Assembly (NCBI GenBank): GCA_024516155.1
Contig: JAJJXM010000074.1
Span: forward strand, 207,494 to 271,493
Length of the DNA: 64,000 bases
From: Pyronema omphalodes
Lineage: Eukaryota; Ascomycota; Pezizomycetes; Pezizales; Pyronemataceae
Direction: 5' to 3'
In this document: positions 57,983 to 64,000 of the stretch, in pieces
Numbering within the stretch: position 1 is the stretch's first letter
How the letters are laid out: the number at the start of each line of letters is the position of its first letter
Made by a program: the position numbers and the translations under genes
The notes under the pieces: model-generated
What the model was told of the DNA's origin: nothing
What the model saw: only the letters and a program-made list of their open reading frames with translations
Databases searched by the model: none

Positions 57983-60900
57983 CTAGTCCTTCTTCGCCCT
58001 GCTTCTCGTAACCCTCGTCGTGGGGACTGGAGCAGGTGCAACCTTCTTCCGCCGCTGTACAGGTGCCTATTGAATCGTTAAAATCTCGAAGAAACTTCAT
58101 TGATTGGTGAAGAATATAATATACCTTTGTCTCTGCCTGTCCTTTTGTGACAAGGTGATTAGTGCCCGTAGGCACAGGAATACTAGTTGCAATAGTCGTT
58201 GCAAACTCTTCTTGGAGTTGTGAATCGACTTCGACCTGCACCTGCTGATCCTCCGCCTGCGGTAAAACTGGCTGAGGCGCCTTCTTTGCTACCGTCTTCC
58301 TGGATGCTGCTTTCTTTGGTTTTCTAGGCGCTGTTTTCTTTGACCCTGCCTTCTGTCTCGGCTGCTGCTGCTCTGACTCTTTCTCCGGACTCTCTACATC
58401 TGCTGCACCGGCTGTAGACTCAGTGGTAGGGTAGGGTCTGCAATAGCTGGAGCTTGCTGCTCCACTTGTTGTACCACCTGATCGACCACCTGTTGCTGTG
58501 CCGTCTGCTGATGAGAGTCGGTATGTCCAAGTCCGATGTTCTGAGCGAACAGAATAGCGCCTTGAACAAGAGACTGGGCGTGAGCTGTACTCGGCTCTAC
58601 AGTTGAAGGAGTCTGCGCTGAAGCAGGTAGTTCCTGCTGTGGTAGCTGTCCTGCAGCGGCAATCGCAACTGCCCCTTTCTTCGTTACACGTTTCTTTGCT
58701 GGTGCATTTTGGGAGGCTCCTGTTGTTCGTTTGCGTTTGTTTGTTGCAGCTGGAGCTTGGTCCGGTGCCACAACGGTGAGAACTTGAGCTGAGACAGCAT
58801 CCTCCGGCAATGCTTCAGGAGCCACATTATCAGAGGTACTGGTTAGTGGGGCCGAGAGAGGGGCCGGAAGAGCAGCAACGTCTGCTTCATCTGCCGCGGC
58901 GGCTATGGCAGTTCCTTCTTTCTTTGTTAGACGCTTTTTGGCCACTGGTCCCGCTGAGGCTCCAACATTTTCGTTTGTTGTGCGCTTTCTCTTATTCGCT
59001 GCGGTGGGCACGGGAGCTGGTGCAATAACGGCCGGGGTGACGTCAAAGGCAGTATCGGAGATGGCTTCAGAAGAGGTTGGAGCAACCGGAGCGGCGATTG
59101 ACGTCTCCGTGCTGATCACAGGAGCTGGAATATCGGGGTCGGCGGCGTCAAGAGAACTACATGCAGCTGCAGCTGCGGCTGCGGCTGCGGCAAGAGCTGC
59201 TCTGCCTCTTGGCTGTCCTTGTCTAGGAGGCTTTGCTATCTTTGTCGACGCAGTTGATCTATGGTTCTTACCACTAGCAGCCTTGGGAATCGGTTCCGGG
59301 ATTGTAACCTCTGATCGAACAGTTGTCGTAGTATCTGCTTCAGCAACCGGTTCTACTGCTGTGGGAAACGGTGCTTGTACATCATCAAATGATAATGATG
59401 GTGGTACCTTAACCTTCAACGTAACGATGAGAGACGGGTTAGTTGGTACCGTGACTGCTAATGGTGCTGCTGCTTGTGCCGCTGCTGCCTCTCCGACTAT
59501 GGCGGCTGTGGCTGAAATTGCAGCTTTCACTCGTGGGGCTCTCTTCCTTGCGGGGGCTTTGGATACGGCTGGAGTAGAAAATTCAGAAAGCGCGGCTGAT
59601 CCTGAATCGTTGATAGTTGATGTTCCTAGTTCAGAAGAAGAATTCGCAACCACTTTGGAGGTCTGCTTCTTTGCTCTGGGTGTTTTCGCATTCTTCACTG
59701 ACAGAACTGGCTGGGCAACATGTTTGGATGGTATTGTCGTCTCAGCGTGTGGAACACTATTCTCAGCAGCAGCAATGGCACTATTGGTTGGTAGACTGTT
59801 GTTCTGAGCGGAATGCGTTGCTTGTACGGACGCCGTGACTGTATTTTCGGTGTCGATAACCTTTTTGGACCTGGAAGGTCTTGCTTTTTTCGCCGGAGCG
59901 GCCGCGGGAGTGGTGGGTGCAGCAGACGCGGGATTCTCGACAGATCCTGTGATACCAGTGTATTCATCCGTACTTGTTGGTAGAGCTGATAAAGACTGTG
60001 CTGTTTCTTCTACAGCGTTGCCCCTCCGTTCTTTTGACTCATTCGTTGTAGCGTTTGGAATGTTAATGGTATCCGTAACATGTTCCGTGATAGTGGGTAA
60101 CGCGGCAGCCGTTGAAGTTGGCAAAATAGGGTAAGGGTTGGCACCATTTCTGGATCTGGTTGTGGTGCGCTTTTTAGGCGGCGGTCTTGGTGCATCCGGC
60201 GTATCTTCCGCGCCGGTAGCTCGCTTACGCTTGTTGGCACTAGGGGCTAGGGTAACTTCAGACGTCGACAAGGTATTGATGTCGATCATTCCAGGGGCCA
60301 GATTCGCTTCGGAAGCTGCAGTAGAGGAAGCGATTTGCTGGAGACTGGCGGGTGGGACTTTGAGCGTTATAATCAAGCTCTTTCCTACGGAAGAGGCCCC
60401 GCTCGTCGCTGCTCCAGATTTCGAGGTCGCAGTTGCGGTGCCGGAAGATATCTTGGGTCCGACAGTTGTTGAGGCCACCCTAAGAGCAGACTGCACTGCT
60501 GCATTTCTCGCCTGGGGTCTTCGTACTGGAGCCTTGAGTGCTTTTTGGGCGTTCTTGGCAGCGGCCACAACTTCCGATCTTGGGGATTGCCTTCTGCCAG
60601 CTCTGTGGCTTCCATTTTCTGCCCTCCTTGATGGCCTTGGTCTTCTCCTGAGCCACGGACACCATCCAGACTCTTCTTGCCTGCATCATCTCGGCGTCTA
60701 TCAACGCGAGACATAGCATATCAGTCTGTATCTTGGTCACCTCCTTGACTCGCTTCTCCCTCTCTTGCTCCGTCTTCGTGCCCTCCCTTATACATCTCTG
60801 CCTGTTCGCGGATGCACCGGCATATGTTTTTGTATTGACAACAGTCTGCTTCGACAGCGGGGGATCAAATCTATCATCCCATCTCTGTTGTGCTGCGTTG

Positions 60901-63071
60901 AACTTCTCCCTCTCTGTCCTGTGAGCGGCAGATTTCGCAGGGTCATATTGGCGTCGGAAGTCACTGCCATATGCCACCATCTCCCTTTGCATACGGAAGT
61001 TCTTCTCAAGTTCCTGCTCATTTCTTGCAATATCCTCGTCAAGAGCCCTCTCTTCCTCATCAGTCCGGTTCTCTCGTGGAACAAAAGGCTTGGTCTTGTC
61101 AACCTGATCCGTCAACGCATGCCAGGCCGGGGGTCTTGATGGGGAGGGTGAAGAAGTTCCAGTTTCAGTCTCAGCTGTCTGTACTGATGTTTTTCTCTCC
61201 CAAGGCGCCGTCACCTTTGGTTGTGGTCCGGGATCTTTATAATTCTGGACAAAAGCCAGAACCGCGGAGCTTGGTACCACTGCCATCTTAGGATCATTCT
61301 CGAGCCTCTGCTCGGGGAGGCTGTTCAGTATTCTGGCCGTATGATCCATAACCCAGGGCTTGTTTTCTTTGAGGACTTCCGCCCAATAGTTGGGCGTGTC
61401 CTCATGGTGGTACTTGAGTAAGTTATCGTATTCGTGATCTAGGACGGACATTGCTGGATCTGAATGGATATCCGCAGGGTTATGAACGATAGTTCGACGA
61501 GACGCAATGGCTCCTTCGGAGATGTCGGTGGAAGAGGATAAACCACTAGAGATATATGGTACATGAGGTTCGTCGTTCAGTGTCAGGATGTCATCGCTTG
61601 AGCCCCGCACATAAGCTATGACGGGATTTAGATTCGCCTCGGGTTCCGTATTAGAAGAAGATGGCATTTCCCTAGTGGTACTCCCAGGTACGACTGACGG
61701 AAGAGCGGGGTATTGAATATGCTCCGGAATCCGAACTCTTGGCACATTCTCTGTAAAAGGCTTCCTGAGATCTGACTCAACGGTGGGACCGGGTAGGTTT
61801 GATAGATTTTCGGGGGGGGCGGTCCTGCGAAAGGAATCTTCTCGGTTTTACCTGCCTCTGCGATTTTCTCATCCACAAGATGTGTTTGGAAAGCCACGAG
61901 GATTGCGTCGGTAACTTCAGGTGACAGCAACACCACCGGTAGAGGAACTGCGAGCAGTTCCTCCTCGGACAAGTTTTCCCAGGGCCTGAAAGGGTTCAGG
62001 GTCTTCTCCGCCTCCTGTAACCGGTTGAGCTCACTCTCTGGCTCTGCGTTTTGAGGTGCATCTTTCGGGAACGGTAACCTGAAACGGTTCATGTTCTGCA
62101 GGGCGGGGTCTGATTCTTTCCTCGGTGGCCAGTTGTGCCACTTGAACATCACGTCCGGTGTCATGTTGACCGGCGAGGGATACTCTTGCCAAATGGCATC
62201 ACCTGTCCTGGGGAGTGGTTGGTTCTTATTCTGATCCCATTTGGAAACGGAGCGAGGTTGCTCAGGAGTGTCAGTAGCTGAAGGAACTGTCAATGCAGTT
62301 CCGAAAGTTCTTCCGTCGGTGGAACGAGGCCTGAGGGTTCTTGTGGGGGTGGTAGAGGCGGATGGGCCTGCAGCGGAGGCTTCAGAATCACGGAGGATTT
62401 GCAGTCTAGAGATTGGGGCTCTTGTCTGTGCCGGAGCAGTAACAGGTGCAGCAGGTGGGGCATCGGGATCGCGGTAAGGAACGAGTCTCTCCGCACTCCT
62501 GTTCGCATCAAAGATGCGAGCAGGTCTCGGGCCAAACTGTGTTTCAATAGGTCGGATCAATGCCAGAGTATCCTCGTGGCTGTGGTCAAGGAATGAATTG
62601 TAACCAGCTGGAGTGCTGTCGGGGCTAGCTTCGGAAAGCTGGAATTGCACATGAGAGCGCTCTCCAGTGTATGCAACGGGGGTACCGAGAATCGAGTCAC
62701 GAAGTGTTCCTCGGTTCGAGCGTCTGGGTGCAAGAATGGTTGTATTCCCTTCGCCAAGTAATCGCTCGTGTTTTCGGGACCGAAGGTATCGTCTTGGCGG
62801 CTGTCGTCTAGGGCAGGACCGAAACGATAGGCGAGGGGAGAATTGTCAGCAATTCCCGTGGTAGGGGTGGCAAAGGGGTCGACAGCTCGAATTCGTGCAA
62901 GGAAGCGTCGCCATCGGGCATTCCAATCTCATTGTTGAGCAAGGAATCATCCTGTTGCTCCTCGGGAGCATCAGCAGCCGGGCGTACAGCCGGGACACGA
63001 GGAGACGGGATTTCCGGGGTGTCGGTGAATCCAGAAATATCGGGATTAAAACGCGGAGGAGTAATTGCCAT
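57983..63071 (-). CDS. Large basic, low-complexity, probably nuclear protein (frame partly unresolved)
   Basis: It starts at the ATG at 63071 (MAITPPRFNPDISGFTDTPE). Supported blocks: complement(62884..63071); 61852..62807 after a putative GTCGAC...CCCTAG intron; from 61771 after a putative 80-bp GTAAAA...GTCAG intron, phase-consistent; a long block 58394..60568 in another frame; 58125..about 58430; and a last exon 57983..58054 after a 70-bp GTATAT...TACAG intron, ending RVTRSRAKKD. The third block has a charged, probably coiled-coil region (EREKRVKEVTKIQTDMLC). The 58.4-60.6 kb block is Ala/Pro/Thr-rich with three modules of NKRKR plus a downstream KKR cluster, like bipartite nuclear signals, and two LI(I/V)TLKV-type motifs. 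No enzymatic domain is recognised. The frame changes near 60,500-60,680 and 58,410-58,460 lack a good intron, so the gene may contain an indel or be decaying. A DNA- or chromatin-binding role is inference. Confidence 0.6.
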
Positions 63072-64000
63072 TTTCTTGATGATGTGATGATGTGATGATG
63101 TTCGGCGGAGTCGTTCGATCTTGAGGGAAAAGGTGGTTCGGTTGATATGGATTTCAGAGTGACAAGTCGTGAATCAAGTTGAAGGGCACTGGCGGTCAAC
63201 ACGAATGGTGACAGGTCACTGTTGACGTTAGACAAAGTGTTTCAACAGATGCAGCGGAGGAGAAACAAAGACCAATAATTTGAACAGCGTTGCACTCTCT
63301 ACGTAACGACGATCGGGGTGAAGAAAGGATAGTTATCTGCTCAGGAAGTGTCAACGTCAATTGCAACTCACGCGAAAGCTTGCGCGAACAGTACTAACCT
63401 TAAGATGTGGGGCGGCCTTTGTTATTTTTATCAAATGATTGAAGCAGAAGAAGGTCGACGTGAGCTGTATCTACGAACAAGGCAATTACTGCTGCATTGT
63501 TAGGTTTGGCTCTTACAGGGAGGAGGGATTGCTTACGTAGCACAACTGTCGAAACCAACCCTATGAATGTGTTGATGTTGCGATTATGTTTCTTCGTCCA
63601 GATATGATGCTTTGGCTTTGCACAAATGTGCGGTCCGTAGCGGTTGTGATCTTGCTAGAACTAATTTGTTGACTATGACGAAGAATAGCAGTGCACGATG
63701 ACAGTCAATGGTCGATGAGCGTTGGCGAGCGTGAGGTGAAGAGTGTGTTGAGTAGAGAGCAAGGGAGAACAGGAAAGCAGAATTTGAGGCAGTGTAGAGA
63801 TTGGGCTCTGGGGGAGACTCAATGGCAGGTGAAGGGTTGTTTGTTAGTTGAACCCCCAGGGGGGGTTCATTACAGTTCCTCCTCCAGGTTAGACGCCCAC
63901 TGTGCGACAACGTCCCCATTGCGCTTCATGTCATTTTACAGCAGAGACCTCGGGATTATAGAAATTGAACTCGAATGCCGTTGACAAGTGTTTCATAATA
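63072..64000. other. Upstream region of the basic-protein gene
   Basis: Presumed promoter and 5' UTR of the minus-strand gene, with GATGATGTGAT repeats at 63078-63102. No further gene is supported to the end of the window. Confidence 0.5.

Noticed and set aside
58905..59807. 300-residue plus-strand open frame
   Set aside because: It is the antisense of the Ala/Thr/Pro-rich coding block on the minus strand; GC-rich third positions keep the opposite strand open.
61772..61851. C8 homopolymer slip as the cause of the frame change near 61.8 kb
   Set aside because: Shortening the C8 run near 61,815 would also restore frame, but an 80-bp intron (GTAAAA...GAGTCAG) joins the blocks in phase without altering the sequence, so the intron was preferred, though not proven.

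Overview
The window reads as nuclear DNA of a filamentous ascomycete, most likely a leotiomycete-type fungus. This is inferred from gene families and gene structure, not from a database match. Coding exons are interrupted by short introns (about 47-210 bp) with GTRNGT-like donors, CTAAC/CTGAC-like branch sites and YAG acceptors. The recognisable families are typical of such fungi: a STAND/NLR protein, a POT peptide transporter, a PTH11-like membrane receptor, AcuF-type C2H2/ankyrin proteins and a TPR/DUF4470-type protein. Gene density is low, with about nine genes in 64 kb. The rest is intergenic DNA rich in repeats and small transposons, as in an accessory genome compartment. No rRNA, intact tRNA or CRISPR was seen.

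Layout. 1-9.8 kb: a GA-rich 20-bp minisatellite, an orphaned 5' exon of an NLR gene, two kinds of small inverted-repeat elements, a small Cys/His protein and a secreted Thr-rich protein. 9.9-14.5 kb: a complete five-exon NLR gene (N-terminal STAND domain, NACHT, 19 ankyrin repeats). 15.4-16.5 kb: a hAT element with a perfect 8-bp target-site duplication and a remnant of the transposase C-terminus. 16.5-20.3 kb: microsatellites, then a six-exon PTR2-type peptide transporter. 20.3-34.1 kb: almost gene-free. It holds one hAT-type MITE, a 275-bp tandem array, a 2.2-kb tract of TGTTTA/TAAACA repeats with strong palindromes, a tRNA-like pol III box pair and a second hAT-type MITE. 34.2-43.2 kb: a PTH11-like receptor, an unrecognised three-exon gene and a five-exon TPR protein. 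43.9-44.8 kb: a third hAT-type MITE, followed by GGGA and TTTA microsatellites. 46.6-57.4 kb: two direct copies (about 3.6 kb each) of a segment carrying a C2H2/ankyrin gene. Copy A is intact and copy B is broken by many small indels. A third ankyrin relic lies between them. 58-63 kb: a large basic, low-complexity, probably nuclear protein whose reading frame changes several times; some changes fit introns and at least one does not.

The genes do not form an obvious pathway. The common theme is intracellular surveillance-type architecture (NLR and ankyrin proteins) amid duplication and transposition. Exon boundaries were placed by hand from splice motifs and phase, and every multi-exon total given for a complete gene is divisible by three.
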